The position numbers were made by a program, and so were the translations under genes. A stretch of DNA of 32,922 nucleotides from Rhodoferax sp. (lineage in GTDB: Bacteria > Pseudomonadota > Gammaproteobacteria > Burkholderiales > Burkholderiaceae_C): assembly GCA_021738345.1 (NCBI GenBank), contig JAIPCE010000020.1, forward strand, positions 1 to 32,922, written 5' to 3'. Positions 17,248 through 27,615 of the stretch are shown here, piece by piece (the first letter of the stretch is position 1; each line of letters starts with the position of its first letter). The notes under the pieces are model-generated. The model saw only the letters and a program-made list of their open reading frames with translations. It made no database searches and had not been told where the DNA came from.

Positions 17248-17424
17248 ATGCTTCTTGTCGCATGCAGTCGGACCAAGCCGTGGTGGACCCACGCTTTGAC
17301 GTAATGAATGTGCATGGCCGGACTTCGTCCGATGCTTGCCCCGGCCGACGTTCTGCCAAGTTAATCCCTCACGATTTCTCATTGATTGGCCACATGCCCA
17401 GTGGCTCGCCTATACAAGCTGACT

Positions 17425-18111
17425 ATGAATTTGACGCAAGCAAAGCGGGTTCTCGAGACCGCATTGATGTGTTCGCAACACGCGTTGCCAGTGCGGGATA
17501 TGCGCGCGCTTTTTGCTGACGAGCTGGGCACCGATACACTGAAATCCTTGCTTGAGGACCTCAAGAATGACTGGTCGCTGCGCGGGCTTGAACTGGTGGC
17601 TGTGGCTTCCGGCTGGCGATTTCAAAGTCGCCCGGAAATGCGTGAGTATCTGGACCGTTTGCATCCGGAAAAGCCGCCCCGGTATACCCGCGCGACGTTG
17701 GAAACCCTGGCCATCATTGCCTACCGGCAGCCCGTGACGCGCGGCGATATGGAAGATATTCGGGGCGTTACCATCAACTCGCAGCTGATCAAGCAACTCG
17801 AAGACCGGGGTTGGGTCGAGGTCATCGGGCACCGCGAGGTACCCGGGCGTCCTGCGCTGTACGCCACCACACGGCAGTTTCTTGATGACCTGGGCCTGCA
17901 AAGTCTGGACCAGTTGCCAGTTCGAGACAGCGCACCGGCACAGTCAAGCCCCATGGATCATCTCACCACCCCACTCGAAGCGTCGCTGCGCGCGCCTTTG
18001 CCGGCAGCCGCTGTGCTGGGTGACACGATTTTGCAGCTTGACATGCCCCTGGAGCGCACGGACTGCCAGACGCTCCCCGATGGCATGTCGCAGGACCAGC
18101 CTGGACAATGA
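17425..18111 (+). CDS. scpB: Segregation and condensation protein B
   Basis: The 228-residue protein carries the tandem winged-helix ScpB domain, with [17 protein letters not shown] near the start, then [20 protein letters not shown] and [20 protein letters not shown]. ScpB dimers bind ScpA and the SMC ATPase in chromosome condensation and segregation. The C-terminal ~60 residues are a low-complexity tail. ATG 17425 ([11 protein letters not shown]) fits the family; the frame opens earlier at TTG 17386. No scpA lies next to it in this window. TACAAT at 17215-17220, in the end of rluD, is a possible but weak -10. Confidence 0.93.
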   Translation: MNLTQAKRVLETALMCSQHALPVRDMRALFADELGTDTLKSLLEDLKNDWSLRGLELVAVASGWRFQSRPEMREYLDRLHPEKPPRYTRATLETLAIIAYRQPVTRGDMEDIRGVTINSQLIKQLEDRGWVEVIGHREVPGRPALYATTRQFLDDLGLQSLDQLPVRDSAPAQSSPMDHLTTPLEASLRAPLPAAAVLGDTILQLDMPLERTDCQTLPDGMSQDQPGQ

Positions 18112-18286
18112 CAATGTACCGCCCTTGCGAGCCCGCCAAGCCGTGCCGATTCCGCACTCGGACCGTGAACCAGACCCCGTTCTTGCCAACGAAGTTGGGC
18201 AATCCTCTGACCCAGGAAGTCATGAATTGCTTTACTTTGTTGGCAATGACGGTACTCATACACATTAACAAGGAATGGAGTTTGTA

Positions 18287-19540
18287 ATGAACGGACCATC
18301 AGATTCCGTGCCTCACCGAGAGGCCCCCGCCGTCTTTATTGTGGAACAGGAGCCGTTGCCAGCCGCGACTCCGATCTTCCTTGTGGGCAGCGATAACCAG
18401 ACCCGCTTCGACGACATTCTCTCGGGTCAGTTTGATGCCGACGAGGAGCTTGATGAGTTATCGCTGCCCAAGCGCGTGCTATCCCCCCAGGTTGAAACAC
18501 CCAAATTGCACAAGGTGCTGGCACAGTCCGGGTTGGGGTCGCGGCTGGAAATGGAGCAATTGATTCTGGAGGGTCGGATTTCGGTCAACAACGAACCAGC
18601 CCACATTGGTCAAAGAATTCAGTTTGGCGACAACATCAAGGTCAACGGCAAGCCGATTCGCTTTCGCATTGACCCGCCTCCTGCACGAGTCATTGCCTAC
18701 CACAAACCGGTGGGTGAGGTTGTGACCCACGACGATCCACAAAACCGTCCCACGGTGTTTCGGCGCTTACCCAAGCTGCAACAGGGCAAGTGGCAATCGG
18801 TGGGGCGTCTGGATATCAACACCGAAGGTTTGCTGTTGTTTACCAGTTCAGGCGAACTGGCCAATAACCTGATGCATCCGAGGTTTGGACTGGAGCGCGA
18901 ATATGCGGTTCGCGTACTGGGGGCCCTGAGCAAGGAAGAAAAGCAGCGGTTGCTCGATGGTGTGGAACTGGACGACGGACTGGCCCAATTTGCCTCAATT
19001 GAAGACGGCGGGGGTGAAGGGGCCAACTGCTGGTACCGTGTCACGATTTCCGAAGGACGCAACCGGGAGGTTCGGCGCATGCTGGAGTCGGTGGGCCATG
19101 CGGTGAGTCGCCTGATTCGCATTCGCTATGGCGCCATGGTGCTGCCCAGGGGGCTGAAGCGTGGCGCCTGGATGGAACTCGACGACTCCGATATTCGTGC
19201 GCTGGTGCGTGCCGCCTCCGGGGGCAGAGGCATGGCGGAGGGTGCCGATCGATCGTTGTCTGAAGACTCCACGCGCAAATCGGGCCAGAAGGGGCCGCGT
19301 CGGGGTTTGCGCGCGTCGCGGGGTGGGCGTGGAACGCGCGGGGCAAAACCTGGCTCTGACGGCCCGGGTTCGCGCATGGACAATGCGCTAGACCGCAAAG
19401 CCCTGTCCGCGCAACCCGATCCCATGAAAACCTCGTTTGGTTATATTGGTGCAGAGAGCTACGCACGCCAGCGCCAGGAGCCAGGCGCCCGTTCACGGGG
19501 TCCGTCCAATGGCCCACGGCGGGGCGGGCGCGACAAGTAG
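18287..19540 (+). CDS. rluB: 23S rRNA pseudouridine synthase RluB-type
   Basis: The 417-residue protein has an acidic ~65-residue N-terminal extension. An S4 domain follows ([19 protein letters not shown] to [11 protein letters not shown]), then the RsuA/RluB catalytic domain with [14 protein letters not shown] (catalytic D176), [13 protein letters not shown] and LIRIRYG. The last ~110 residues are basic, rich in Gly and Arg, and probably disordered RNA-binding tail. The RluB family makes pseudouridine 2605 in 23S rRNA. ATG 18287 sits 7 nt after GGAG; the in-frame ATG 18275 is too close to its AAGGA. The location after scpB is common for rluB. Separation from RluE/RluF relatives is by context. 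Confidence 0.92.
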   Translation: MNGPSDSVPHREAPAVFIVEQEPLPAATPIFLVGSDNQTRFDDILSGQFDADEELDELSLPKRVLSPQVETPKLHKVLAQSGLGSRLEMEQLILEGRISVNNEPAHIGQRIQFGDNIKVNGKPIRFRIDPPPARVIAYHKPVGEVVTHDDPQNRPTVFRRLPKLQQGKWQSVGRLDINTEGLLLFTSSGELANNLMHPRFGLEREYAVRVLGALSKEEKQRLLDGVELDDGLAQFASIEDGGGEGANCWYRVTISEGRNREVRRMLESVGHAVSRLIRIRYGAMVLPRGLKRGAWMELDDSDIRALVRAASGGRGMAEGADRSLSEDSTRKSGQKGPRRGLRASRGGRGTRGAKPGSDGPGSRMDNALDRKALSAQPDPMKTSFGYIGAESYARQRQEPGARSRGPSNGPRRGGRDK

Positions 19541-19543
19541 AGC

Positions 19544-19552
19544 TGCTAAAAT
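19544..19552 (+). promoter_or_regulatory. Candidate extended -10 promoter of ndk operon
   Basis: TGCTAAAAT is an extended -10 (TGN plus TAAAAT) starting 3 bp after the rluB stop. It would start a transcript near 19559, about 45 nt before the ndk ATG. No clear -35 is seen, which extended -10 promoters tolerate. It fits the change from rluB to the ndk-bamB run. Confidence 0.45.
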
Positions 19553-19604
19553 CGCGGGCTTTGCGCATTCTGCACAATCGACTTTTCTCAACTTGGAAAC
19601 CATC

Positions 19605-20030
19605 ATGGCAATTGAACGTACACTCTCCATCATCAAGCCCGACGCTGTCGCAAAAAATGTGATCGGTCAAATTTACGCAAGATTTGAAGCCGCTGGCCTG
19701 AAGGTGGTGGCGGCGCGCATGGTGCATTTGTCCCGCCGCGAGGCCGAGGCCTTTTATGGTGTGCACAAAGATCGTCCATTTTTCAAGGATCTGGTTGAAT
19801 TCATGATTTCTGGTCCGGTCATGATTCAGGCGCTCGAAGGTGAAAACGCCATCCTCAAAAACCGCGACCTGATGGGTGCAACCGATCCCAAAAAGGCGGC
19901 CGCGGGCACGATTCGGGCGGACTTTGCCGACAGCATCGATGCCAATGCAGTCCACGGTTCTGACGCCGCCGAAACTGCTGCCGTGGAAGTGGCATTCTTC
20001 TTTCCGGGCATGAACGTCTACTCCCGCTAA
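19605..20030 (+). CDS. ndk: Nucleoside diphosphate kinase
   Basis: The 141-residue enzyme exchanges the gamma-phosphate between nucleoside tri- and diphosphates. It starts [18 protein letters not shown] with the conserved KPD. It has the phosphohistidine motif NAVHGSDA with H117, the same number as in E. coli, and ends [11 protein letters not shown]. Length and motifs are standard. ATG 19605 is preceded by GGAAA; the frame opens earlier in the end of rluB, but that part is not Ndk. rlmN starts 7 bp after it. Confidence 0.98.
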   Translation: MAIERTLSIIKPDAVAKNVIGQIYARFEAAGLKVVAARMVHLSRREAEAFYGVHKDRPFFKDLVEFMISGPVMIQALEGENAILKNRDLMGATDPKKAAAGTIRADFADSIDANAVHGSDAAETAAVEVAFFFPGMNVYSR

Positions 20031-20037
20031 ATACGCC

Positions 20038-21198
20038 ATGGCGGCCAATTTGCTCGATTACGACCTCGAGGGCCTGGCCGTCCTGTGTGAGCGGCTGGGT
20101 GAAAAGCGTTTTCGGGCGACGCAATTGTTCCGCTGGATTCACCAGCAAGGGGCTGCGCAGTTCGATGACATGACAAATCTGGCCAAGTCCCTGCGTGAAA
20201 AATTGAAGACTGACTTTGAAGTGCAGGCACCCAAGGTCCTGAAGCAGCAAATATCAAAGGATGGCACCATTAAATGGCTGTTTGATGTAGGCAATGGCGA
20301 TGCGATCGAAACCGTCTTTATCCCCGAAGAAGACCGTGGCACCTTGTGTGTTTCATCGCAGGCGGGATGCATTGTGGGTTGCCGGTTTTGCTCCACCGGA
20401 CACCAGGGGTTTAGCCGCAATCTGGCCGTGTCGGAGATTGTCGGGCAGTTGTGGTTTGCCGAGCATTTCTTGCGCAAACATCTGAACACCACCGAGCGTG
20501 TGGTGTCGAATGTGGTCATGATGGGCATGGGTGAGCCATTGCTCAATTACGAACCCGTGCTAAATTCCTTGCGGGTGATGCTTGACGACCACGGGTACGG
20601 GCTGTCGCGCCGGCGTGTGACGGTGTCGACTTCCGGGCTTGTTCCGATGATGGACCAGTTGGGGCGCGACTGTCCGGTAGCGCTGGCGGTGTCTTTGCAT
20701 GCGCCCAATGACACCTTAAGAGACGATCTGGTTCCATTGAACCGCAAATACCCGATCAGCGAATTGTTCGCCGCCTGCAAGCGTTACCTGGCGGCGGCAC
20801 CACGCGACTTTGTGACATTGGAGTACTGCATGCTGCAGGGGGTCAATGACTTGCCGGAACATGCTTTGGAGCTCGTGAAGCAGGTGTGCGGTGAGGACGG
20901 CAACAACGCCTGGTGCAAGCTCAACCTGATCCCGTTCAATCCGTTCCCGGCGTCGGGTCTGACGCGCTCGCCCAGGGAACGGGTCATGGCGTTTGCCAAA
21001 ATACTCACGGAGGCGGGGATCGTGACCACCGTGCGCAAGACCCGGGGCGACGACATCGATGCCGCCTGCGGTCAATTGGCAGGAGATGTCAAAGACATTA
21101 CCAATGTTCAAAAAAGAATCACCCGGCGGCGCACCATCATGCTCAAGCCCGTGGTCCCATCGGGTCCGGTTTTTCACCAGGATGTGCGCCATGCGTAA
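20038..21198 (+). CDS. rlmN: Dual-specificity 23S rRNA/tRNA adenine-C2 methyltransferase RlmN
   Basis: This 386-residue radical-SAM enzyme methylates A2503 of 23S rRNA and A37 of some tRNAs. The [4Fe-4S]-binding CxxxCxxC is at C111, C115 and C118 ([13 protein letters not shown]). [10 protein letters not shown] follows, and the second methyl-carrying cysteine is in DIDAACGQL (C344). The C-terminal tail after residue ~365 is short and not conserved. ATG 20038 lies 7 bp after the ndk stop without a strong ribosome site, suggesting coupled translation. It overlaps the next gene by 8 bp. Confidence 0.97.
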   Translation: MAANLLDYDLEGLAVLCERLGEKRFRATQLFRWIHQQGAAQFDDMTNLAKSLREKLKTDFEVQAPKVLKQQISKDGTIKWLFDVGNGDAIETVFIPEEDRGTLCVSSQAGCIVGCRFCSTGHQGFSRNLAVSEIVGQLWFAEHFLRKHLNTTERVVSNVVMMGMGEPLLNYEPVLNSLRVMLDDHGYGLSRRRVTVSTSGLVPMMDQLGRDCPVALAVSLHAPNDTLRDDLVPLNRKYPISELFAACKRYLAAAPRDFVTLEYCMLQGVNDLPEHALELVKQVCGEDGNNAWCKLNLIPFNPFPASGLTRSPRERVMAFAKILTEAGIVTTVRKTRGDDIDAACGQLAGDVKDITNVQKRITRRRTIMLKPVVPSGPVFHQDVRHA

Positions 21199-22018
21199 TT
21201 GGCAGCGTAACGCGCACGCACGGCCACGCGTATCGGTATGGCTTGCAATGGCAGGACTGGTCTTTGCTGCACTCGCTGGCTGTGCGGCGAACCCCCGATC
21301 CAGCGCTTCGAATGCAGACCTGGTTACCGAGTCGGATGAGCCCGACACCAGCCGGCGTGCCCGTATCCGTCTGGAGCTGGCGGTAGGCTATTTTGACAAA
21401 GGTCAGACCACGATTGCGCTTGATGAACTCAAACAGTCGATCAACGCCGATCCCAATTTTTTCGAGGCCTACAACTTGCGCGGCCTGATCTACATGCGGC
21501 TTAATGATATTGGTCTGGCTGAAGAAAGCTTCAAGCGTGCTCTCAGCATCAACCCCAAAGCAGCGACGGTGCAGCACAACTATGGTTGGCTGTTGTGCCA
21601 ACAGTCCCGAATGGCAGAGGCACAAGTTCTGTTTAACAGCGCGCTGACCAATCCCGCCTATGGTGACCGGGCCAAGACCTGGATGACACTGGGTCTGTGC
21701 CAGCTCAGGGCCGACCAATCTGGGCAAGCCGAAGTCAGCCTGCTGCGCTCGTATGAGCTTGATGCCGGCAATCCCATCACCGGCTACAACCTGGCAAATC
21801 TTTTTTTCCAGCGTGCCGACTATGTGCGGGCACAGTTTTATGTGCGGCGCATCAATAACAGTGAGCTCGCAAACTCGGAGTCGCTGTGGTTGGGCGTCAA
21901 GGTGGAGCGTAAGTTGCAAAATCGCGAGGCTTTGGCGCAACTCGGCAACCAACTCAAGAAACGCTACCCGCAATCGCGCGAGGCTGCGGCATTTGATCGG
22001 GGGGCTTTTGATGAGTGA
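21191..22018 (+). CDS. pilW: Type IV pilus biogenesis lipoprotein PilW/PilF (TPR)
   Basis: The 275-residue protein has a lipoprotein signal ([10 protein letters not shown]31) followed by TPR repeats, for example [34 protein letters not shown] and [18 protein letters not shown]. This is the layout of PilF/PilW, the outer-membrane pilotin that helps PilQ secretin assembly. Its place between rlmN and rodZ is the usual one. The start overlaps the rlmN stop by 8 bp; ATG 21182 is an alternative 9 bp earlier. The stop overlaps rodZ by 8 bp. No other pilus gene is in the window, so a role in pili rests on family and synteny. Confidence 0.88.
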   Translation: MRNWQRNAHARPRVSVWLAMAGLVFAALAGCAANPRSSASNADLVTESDEPDTSRRARIRLELAVGYFDKGQTTIALDELKQSINADPNFFEAYNLRGLIYMRLNDIGLAEESFKRALSINPKAATVQHNYGWLLCQQSRMAEAQVLFNSALTNPAYGDRAKTWMTLGLCQLRADQSGQAEVSLLRSYELDAGNPITGYNLANLFFQRADYVRAQFYVRRINNSELANSESLWLGVKVERKLQNREALAQLGNQLKKRYPQSREAAAFDRGAFDE

Positions 22019-23030
22019 AACCGGAGAACCCAAGCCAGCGCAAACCATGTCGGCGACCGGCCAGGACGGTTTGACGGCCGGCGCCATGCTGCGCCAGGCG
22101 CGCGAAGCTGCCGGCCTGCATGTGGCGGCCCTGGCGGTTTCGATGAAAGTGTCGGTGAAAAAACTGGAGGCTCTGGAAGCCGATCGCTTTGATCTGTTGC
22201 CTGACGCCGTTTTTGCGCGCGCCCTGGCGTCAAGCATTTGCCGCACCCTGAAGGTCAACCCTGCTGCGGTGCTGGAGAAGCTGCCGCACGGTCCCGCCCC
22301 CCGTCTGGTGACCGACGAGAGCCGGATCAACACGCCGTTTCAGCCGCATGGGCCAAATTTTGGTAATCCCTTGACCGGATATTTTGCCAAGCCTGCAGCC
22401 GTGGTGGTGGCGCTGTTGCTACTTGTGACGGTGGCCATTGTTGTCTATCCGAAGAGTGGGTCGTCGGATGCAGCGTCTGAACCCAATGCAGTGGAGTCTG
22501 AATCCGCTGCCTCTGCGGGCGTGCCCTTGGGCGGCCCAGTGGTTCCAGATGCGGCGCAAGTACCTCCGTCCACGGTGACTACAACGACGCCGGTTCCGCT
22601 GGCCGCGCCAGGCACGGCGACCGCGGTAGCTGCTCCAGTCTCCGCCCCACTCCCTGGACCTCGGCCCGGTAGCCCCGACAGTTCCACCAAACTGCCAGAG
22701 GACAAACCCGCGTCGGTAACCAAGCCCGTGGGCGTCGAAGCAAAGTCTGTGCCGGCCGCACCCCTTGTTGCGGCCAGCGCACCCGCCACCGGCCCGGCGT
22801 TGTTGACTTTCAAAACCCGAGGTGAGTCCTGGGTTCAGGCGACGGATGCCAAGGGGCAAGTGCTGCTTAACCGAACCTTGACTGCGGGTGAGTCAGTAGC
22901 GGTCCAAGGGGCAACACCGATTGCTGTCGTGATCGGGCGGGTGGACTCTACCCAGGTCGAAGTGCGCGGCAGCCCCTTCAACTTGGGCGCCATCACCAAG
23001 GACAATGTAGCAAGATTTGAGGTGAAATAG
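22011..23030 (+). CDS. rodZ: RodZ-like cytoskeletal membrane protein (HTH, TM, DUF4115)
   Basis: The 339-residue protein has an N-terminal Xre-type HTH ([20 protein letters not shown] to [10 protein letters not shown], about 24-65). One membrane segment lies near 127-146 ([18 protein letters not shown]), followed by a ~110-residue Ala/Pro/Thr-rich periplasmic linker. A C-terminal DUF4115 domain starts at about 263 ([16 protein letters not shown]). RodZ links MreB to the cell-wall elongation machinery through its HTH. ATG 22011 overlaps the pilW stop by 8 bp. Its TAG overlaps the GTG of ispG by one base (TAGTG), so translation is probably coupled. Confidence 0.92.
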   Translation: MSETGEPKPAQTMSATGQDGLTAGAMLRQAREAAGLHVAALAVSMKVSVKKLEALEADRFDLLPDAVFARALASSICRTLKVNPAAVLEKLPHGPAPRLVTDESRINTPFQPHGPNFGNPLTGYFAKPAAVVVALLLLVTVAIVVYPKSGSSDAASEPNAVESESAASAGVPLGGPVVPDAAQVPPSTVTTTTPVPLAAPGTATAVAAPVSAPLPGPRPGSPDSSTKLPEDKPASVTKPVGVEAKSVPAAPLVAASAPATGPALLTFKTRGESWVQATDAKGQVLLNRTLTAGESVAVQGATPIAVVIGRVDSTQVEVRGSPFNLGAITKDNVARFEVK

Positions 23031-24304
23031 TGGCTGACGCAGTTCCCATTGCCCTCTCGACACCGCAACGCAGACGGGCGTTGCAGTGCCATATTAGCTG
23101 GGGTGGACGTACCGTGACGGTCGGGGGAGACGCACCGGTGCGGGTGCAGTCCATGACCAATACCGATACGGTGGACGCGATTGCGACTGCGATCCAGATC
23201 AAGGAATTGGCAGCGGCGGGCTCCGAGCTGGTGCGTATTACGGTCAACACGCCCGAGGCCGCCCAGTCGGTACCCTATATCCGTGAACAACTCGACCGCA
23301 TGGGGATCGACACGCCCCTGATTGGCGACTTCCACTTTAACGGACACCGTCTGCTTACCGATTTCCCCGAGTGCGCGCAGGCTTTGTCGAAATACCGCAT
23401 CAATCCGGGTAATGTGGGCAAGGGCGACAAGCGTGACCGCCAGTTCGGGTTGATGATCGAGGCGGCGGTCCGTTGGAACAAGGCGATCCGCATCGGGGTC
23501 AATTGGGGCAGCCTCGACCCCGAACTGCTGGCCGCGCTGATGGACCAGAACAGCCGCCGCGCAGCGCCCTGGGATGCCAAACCCGTGATGTACGAGGCGC
23601 TCATCAGCTCAGCTATTGACTCCGCACAGCGCGCCCAGGAGATGGGTCTGCCGGCGCACCAGATTATTCTTTCGTGCAAAGTCAGCGGTGTGCAAGACCT
23701 GATCGCGGTGTACCGCGAGTTGGGCCGCCGCTGTGACTATCCACTGCATTTGGGCTTGACAGAAGCGGGCATGGGAACCAAGGGCACGGTGGCAAGTGCG
23801 TCAGCCCTGGGCGTATTGCTGCAAGAGGGCATTGGAGACACGATCCGGGTGTCTTTGACGCCGGCACCGGGCGAGTCCCGTGCGCAGGAAGTCATTATTG
23901 CGTCGGAGATTATTCAGGCGCTGGGCTTGCGGACCTTTGTACCGAGTGTGACCGCCTGCCCGGGATGCGGACGCACCACGAGCACGACCTTCCAGGAGCT
24001 CACGCAGCAAATTGACGATTTTTTGCGTGCCCAGATGCCGGTGTGGCGGCAGCGCTACCCGGGCGTCGAGTCGCTCAAGGTCGCGGTCATGGGTTGCATT
24101 GTCAACGGTCCGGGGGAAAGCAAGCATGCAGACATCGGAATTAGCCTGCCTGGTACCGGCGAAGCGCCCGCTGCACCGGTGTTTATTGATGGCGAGAAGC
24201 GCATGACACTGCGCGGAGACGCCATCGCCACAGAGTTCCAGGCAGTTGTGGAGCATTACATTCAACAGCGATTCGGTCAGCCTGCCGCAGCTTCTCTTTC
24301 CTAA
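23030..24304 (+). CDS. ispG: 4-hydroxy-3-methylbut-2-en-1-yl diphosphate synthase IspG
   Basis: The 424-residue iron-sulfur enzyme of the MEP isoprenoid pathway converts MEcPP to HMBPP. The TIM-barrel part contains VQSMTNTDT and [12 protein letters not shown]. The C-terminal cluster ligands are C310 and C313 (TACPGCGRT) and C356 ([10 protein letters not shown]), with the active-site glutamate E363. A ~40-residue linker containing [14 protein letters not shown] separates the parts, as in the bacterial form. The start is GTG overlapping the rodZ stop. hisS follows after 8 bp. Confidence 0.97.
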   Translation: MADAVPIALSTPQRRRALQCHISWGGRTVTVGGDAPVRVQSMTNTDTVDAIATAIQIKELAAAGSELVRITVNTPEAAQSVPYIREQLDRMGIDTPLIGDFHFNGHRLLTDFPECAQALSKYRINPGNVGKGDKRDRQFGLMIEAAVRWNKAIRIGVNWGSLDPELLAALMDQNSRRAAPWDAKPVMYEALISSAIDSAQRAQEMGLPAHQIILSCKVSGVQDLIAVYRELGRRCDYPLHLGLTEAGMGTKGTVASASALGVLLQEGIGDTIRVSLTPAPGESRAQEVIIASEIIQALGLRTFVPSVTACPGCGRTTSTTFQELTQQIDDFLRAQMPVWRQRYPGVESLKVAVMGCIVNGPGESKHADIGISLPGTGEAPAAPVFIDGEKRMTLRGDAIATEFQAVVEHYIQQRFGQPAAASLS

Positions 24305-24312
24305 AACAGACT

Positions 24313-25635
24313 ATGGATCACAAGCCGTCCAGCCGCAAGCTGGAAAAACTCTTTGCCGTCAAGGGCATGAATGACATTGTTCCGCCGGATTCATCCCGCT
24401 GGGAGGCTCTGGAAGCTGAAGTGCGCACGCTGATGGCACAGTATGCGTACCGCAATATTCGCACGCCGATTGTCGAGCCCACCGCGCTGTTTGTCCGGGG
24501 TACCGGTGAGACCACGGATATTGTCGAGAAGGAAATGTATTCCTTTGAAGACAAATTGAACGGCGAAGCCTTGACCTTGCGCCCGGAAAACACACCGGGG
24601 GTGGTCCGTGCGGCAATTGAGCACAACCTGACCTACGACGGTGGCAAACGCCTGTATTACATGGGGCCGATGTTCCGCCACGAGCGCCCGCAACGTGGCC
24701 GCTACCGGCAGTTTTATCAGTTGGGTGCCGAAGCGTTGGGTTTTGCCGGGCCCGAGCTCGACGTCGAGCTCATGCTGCTGGCGCAGCAATTGTTTGACCG
24801 TCTGGGCCTGAAGAACATCTGCCTGGAAATCAATAGTCTGGGTGTGGCAACGGAGCGTCACGCGCACCGGGCCGCCCTGATTGCGTATTTTGAGGCGCAC
24901 GCAGAGTACCTGGATGCCGATGCCCAGCGGCGCCTGCACGCCAATCCGTTGCGCATTCTGGATTCCAAGAACCCCGCGATGCAGAGCCTGGTGGGGCAGG
25001 CACCGCAGCTTCTGAGCTTTCTGGGTGAACGTTCGTTGGCGCACTTTGACACCGTCAAGTCCTTGCTGAGCGCCTGTAGCGTGGCTTGGAGCATCAACCC
25101 GCGTCTGGTGCGGGGACTTGATTACTACAGCCATACGGTGTTTGAATTTGTCACGCGCGAACTGGGTGCACAAGGGACTTTGTGTGGTGGTGGGCGCTAT
25201 GACGGCCTATTTGAGTTGCTTGGTGGCAAGCCGACACCCGCTGTGGGTTGGGGTATGGGCCTTGTGCGGGTGCTGGAACTGTTGCAGGCGCAGGTGGAAC
25301 GTGTCCCTGACCCGGCGCTGGACGTGTACCTGATTGTTCCGCAGCCGGCGGCACTTGCGGTCGCCATGCGCTGTGCGCAAGACTTGCGCGCGTTGGGCGT
25401 GCGGGCCCTGCTGCATGCAAGCGCTTCGGGTGCTACTGACAGCATGAAGTCGCAGTTCAAAAAGGCCGATGCCAGTGGTGCACGTTTTGCGCTGATCTTT
25501 GGTGCCGATGAAGTGGCGCAGGGCCAAGTCGTGCTGAAGTCCCTGCGCGACGGCGCGGGCGAACAAAGTCTGCAGCCGCTGGACAAGCTGGCGCTTTGGG
25601 CTACAACCCTACAATCGCGAACCTCAGTGAAGTGA
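24313..25635 (+). CDS. hisS: Histidyl-tRNA synthetase
   Basis: The 440-residue class II synthetase charges tRNA-His. The N-terminal [18 protein letters not shown] precedes motif 1, and [11 protein letters not shown] and [17 protein letters not shown] form motif 2. The histidine-binding [15 protein letters not shown] and CGGGRYDGL are followed by motif 3 ([15 protein letters not shown]). A C-terminal anticodon-binding domain follows. Length is normal, and there is no hint of HisZ-type loss of motifs. The gene lies 8 bp after ispG and 4 bp before yfgM, in the standard order. Confidence 0.97.
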   Translation: MDHKPSSRKLEKLFAVKGMNDIVPPDSSRWEALEAEVRTLMAQYAYRNIRTPIVEPTALFVRGTGETTDIVEKEMYSFEDKLNGEALTLRPENTPGVVRAAIEHNLTYDGGKRLYYMGPMFRHERPQRGRYRQFYQLGAEALGFAGPELDVELMLLAQQLFDRLGLKNICLEINSLGVATERHAHRAALIAYFEAHAEYLDADAQRRLHANPLRILDSKNPAMQSLVGQAPQLLSFLGERSLAHFDTVKSLLSACSVAWSINPRLVRGLDYYSHTVFEFVTRELGAQGTLCGGGRYDGLFELLGGKPTPAVGWGMGLVRVLELLQAQVERVPDPALDVYLIVPQPAALAVAMRCAQDLRALGVRALLHASASGATDSMKSQFKKADASGARFALIFGADEVAQGQVVLKSLRDGAGEQSLQPLDKLALWATTLQSRTSVK

Positions 25636-25639
25636 AACA

Positions 25640-26317
25640 ATGGCAAATCAACTCGATCTCGAAGAACAGGAACAACTTGACGAGCTCAAGCATTTCTGGA
25701 AGCAATACGGTAATTTGATCACCTGGGTGCTGATTGCAGCGCTCGGCACTTTTGCCGCATGGAACGGCTACCAGTATTGGCAACGTAGCCAGTCGGTCCA
25801 GGCGGCGGCCCTGTACGATGAGCTCGAACGCGTGGTGGCCACCGGCGACGTGGCCAAGTCCGAGCGTGCCTTTACCGAAATGAAAGACCGATTTGCATCG
25901 ACGCTGTATGCCCAGCAGGCGGGTCTTCTGGTCGCCAAACTCGCTTTTGGCGCAGGCAAGCCAGAGATCGCTCAAGCGGCTTTGCGCTGGGTCGCAGAGC
26001 AAGCCGCAGACAAAGGCTATGTGTCGGTTGCCAAGCTACGGCTGGCATCTGTCCTCATCGAAGCCAAATCCTACGACGATGCGCTCAAGGTGCTTGCCGA
26101 TGGAGTGACAGAAGAATTTCAGGCCATGGCAGCGGATCGTCGCGGTGACATCTATGCATTGCAGGGCAAAACGGCCGAGGCCAAAGCAGAGTACGAAAAG
26201 GCCTTCAAGAGCATGGACGAACAATCTGACTATCGGCGCTTGGTGGATGTCAAGTTGGCTGCCCTGGGCGCCAAGGCAGGTGCCAGTGCTCCGCGTGCTT
26301 CCGAGGGTAGCAAGTGA
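25640..26317 (+). CDS. yfgM: YfgM-family TPR membrane protein (ancillary SecYEG translocon subunit)
   Basis: The 225-residue protein has a charged cytoplasmic N-terminus (LDLEEQEQLDELKHFWKQYG), one membrane segment at about 27-47 (NLITWVLIAALGTFAAWNGY), and a periplasmic TPR region. YfgM/DUF2133 proteins associate with PpiD and SecYEG in E. coli and take part in periplasmic chaperoning. The order hisS-yfgM-bamB-der is highly conserved, which supports the call. The TGA overlaps the bamB start by one base (TGATG). Confidence 0.9.
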   Translation: MANQLDLEEQEQLDELKHFWKQYGNLITWVLIAALGTFAAWNGYQYWQRSQSVQAAALYDELERVVATGDVAKSERAFTEMKDRFASTLYAQQAGLLVAKLAFGAGKPEIAQAALRWVAEQAADKGYVSVAKLRLASVLIEAKSYDDALKVLADGVTEEFQAMAADRRGDIYALQGKTAEAKAEYEKAFKSMDEQSDYRRLVDVKLAALGAKAGASAPRASEGSK

Positions 26318-27453
26318 TGGCTTGCATCAAGATTCAACGTGCCGTTGTACGGGTCGGGATGGTCATTGTGGCTGTGGTCACCATGGCGGCCTGCTCTGGT
26401 CCGGAGCGTATCAAGCCGGTAGAACTTGGCACCAACCCTGCCTTGATCGGCGTACGCCCGGTCTGGAATGCCAATATTGGTTCCGTGCGGTTCCCATTGG
26501 CCATCAAAGCGCTGGGCAACTCGTTGTTCGTTGCAGGTTCCGAGGGCGTGGTGGCCGAAATCGACGTACGTACCGGTGGCGACATCTGGCGTACCACTGT
26601 ACCAGGCAATTTGACTGCCGGAGTCGGAACCGATGGCCGTACCACGGCCGTGGTGGGACGGTCCAACGAAGTGATCGCCCTGGTGGCCGGTCGGGAGCTG
26701 TGGCGGCAAAAATTGCAGGCCACCACACTGACGGCGCCCTTGGTGGCCGGTGCCCGTGTATTTGTGCTGTTGGCAGACCGATCGGTGCTGGCGTTCGACG
26801 CAGCAAGCGGGCGTAAGCTGTGGCAGCAGCAGCGTGCTGGCGATCCGCTGGTTTTGGGTCAGGCTGGCATCATCATGGCAGTGGGCGATACCTTGGTCAC
26901 CGGATTGGGTGGACGCCTGGTCGGCATGAACCCGCACAACGGATCGGTCCGCTGGGACACCATAATCGCCAGCAGCCGGGGGACCAACGATGTCGAGCGC
27001 CTGGTCGACTTGGTGGCGGGTGTCAGTCGCCTGGGTGAACAGGTCTGCGTCAGGGCTTTTCAGACGATGGTCGCCTGCGCCGATGCGGACAAAGGGCGGA
27101 TGCTATGGAGCAAGGCGGCCAACGGTGCAACCGGCTTGTCTGGTGACGCTGGCGCGGTCTATGGGTCTGAAAGTGATGGCAAGGTGGCGGCGTGGCGGCG
27201 CACCGACGGCGAACGGCTCTGGACGTCTGAGCGATTGCGCTTTCGTTCCTTGTCGGGGCCGGTAGCGGTGGGGCGGTCTGTAGTGGTCGGCGACGAGACC
27301 GGACTCTTGCATTTTTTGTCGCGTGAAGATGGTGCGCCACTGAATCGTGTCGCAACCGACGGTTCTGCAGTGTCGGCAACGCCGGTGCTGGTCGGCGAGA
27401 CCTTGATCGTGGTAACCCAGCGCGGTAGCGTGTTTGCGTTTCGACCCGATTAA
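26317..27453 (+). CDS. bamB: Outer membrane protein assembly factor BamB (PQQ-like beta-propeller lipoprotein)
   Basis: The 378-residue protein starts with a lipoprotein signal ending VVTMAAC (C26). It continues with repeated propeller blades bearing tryptophan-docking motifs such as TGGDIWRTTVPG, AASGRKLWQQQ, NGSVRWDT, TDGERLWT and the final ETLIVVTQRGSVFAFRP. BamB is the BAM-complex lipoprotein that binds BamA POTRA domains and aids beta-barrel folding. The start is ATG 26317, overlapping the yfgM stop; GTG 26314 just before it is an alternative. Confidence 0.95.
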   Translation: MACIKIQRAVVRVGMVIVAVVTMAACSGPERIKPVELGTNPALIGVRPVWNANIGSVRFPLAIKALGNSLFVAGSEGVVAEIDVRTGGDIWRTTVPGNLTAGVGTDGRTTAVVGRSNEVIALVAGRELWRQKLQATTLTAPLVAGARVFVLLADRSVLAFDAASGRKLWQQQRAGDPLVLGQAGIIMAVGDTLVTGLGGRLVGMNPHNGSVRWDTIIASSRGTNDVERLVDLVAGVSRLGEQVCVRAFQTMVACADADKGRMLWSKAANGATGLSGDAGAVYGSESDGKVAAWRRTDGERLWTSERLRFRSLSGPVAVGRSVVVGDETGLLHFLSREDGAPLNRVATDGSAVSATPVLVGETLIVVTQRGSVFAFRPD

Positions 27454-27550
27454 GTCTTAGGTGTCGTGAACCCGTGTAATAACAATGAATGTTGGTCTTG
27501 GCACCCCTTAAATTCCCCTGTGCTTCACGCATTCACATAGCACCAAGCTC

Positions 27551-27584
27551 GTGGGTTCCCGCTTTCCCGGGAATGACGGCGGGG
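27551..27584. repeat. REP-like dispersed palindromic repeat upstream of der
   Basis: GTGGGTTCCCGCTTTCCCGG and the following GAATGACGGCGGGG contain a 6-bp stem TTCCCG/CGGGAA (27556-27561 and 27568-27573). The sequence is nearly the reverse complement of the very common CCCGCCGTCATTCCCGCG intergenic repeat of many betaproteobacteria and gammaproteobacteria. It is the only copy seen in this window and lies in the 162-bp bamB-der gap. Confidence 0.6.
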
Positions 27585-27615
27585 TATCTTGCATCCTGTA
27601 ACAGGTAATCTATTC

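Noticed and set aside
17262-17519. 85-codon plus-strand frame between rluD and scpB
   Set aside because: It has no recognisable motif, overlaps the certain start of scpB in another frame, and has no clear ribosome site.
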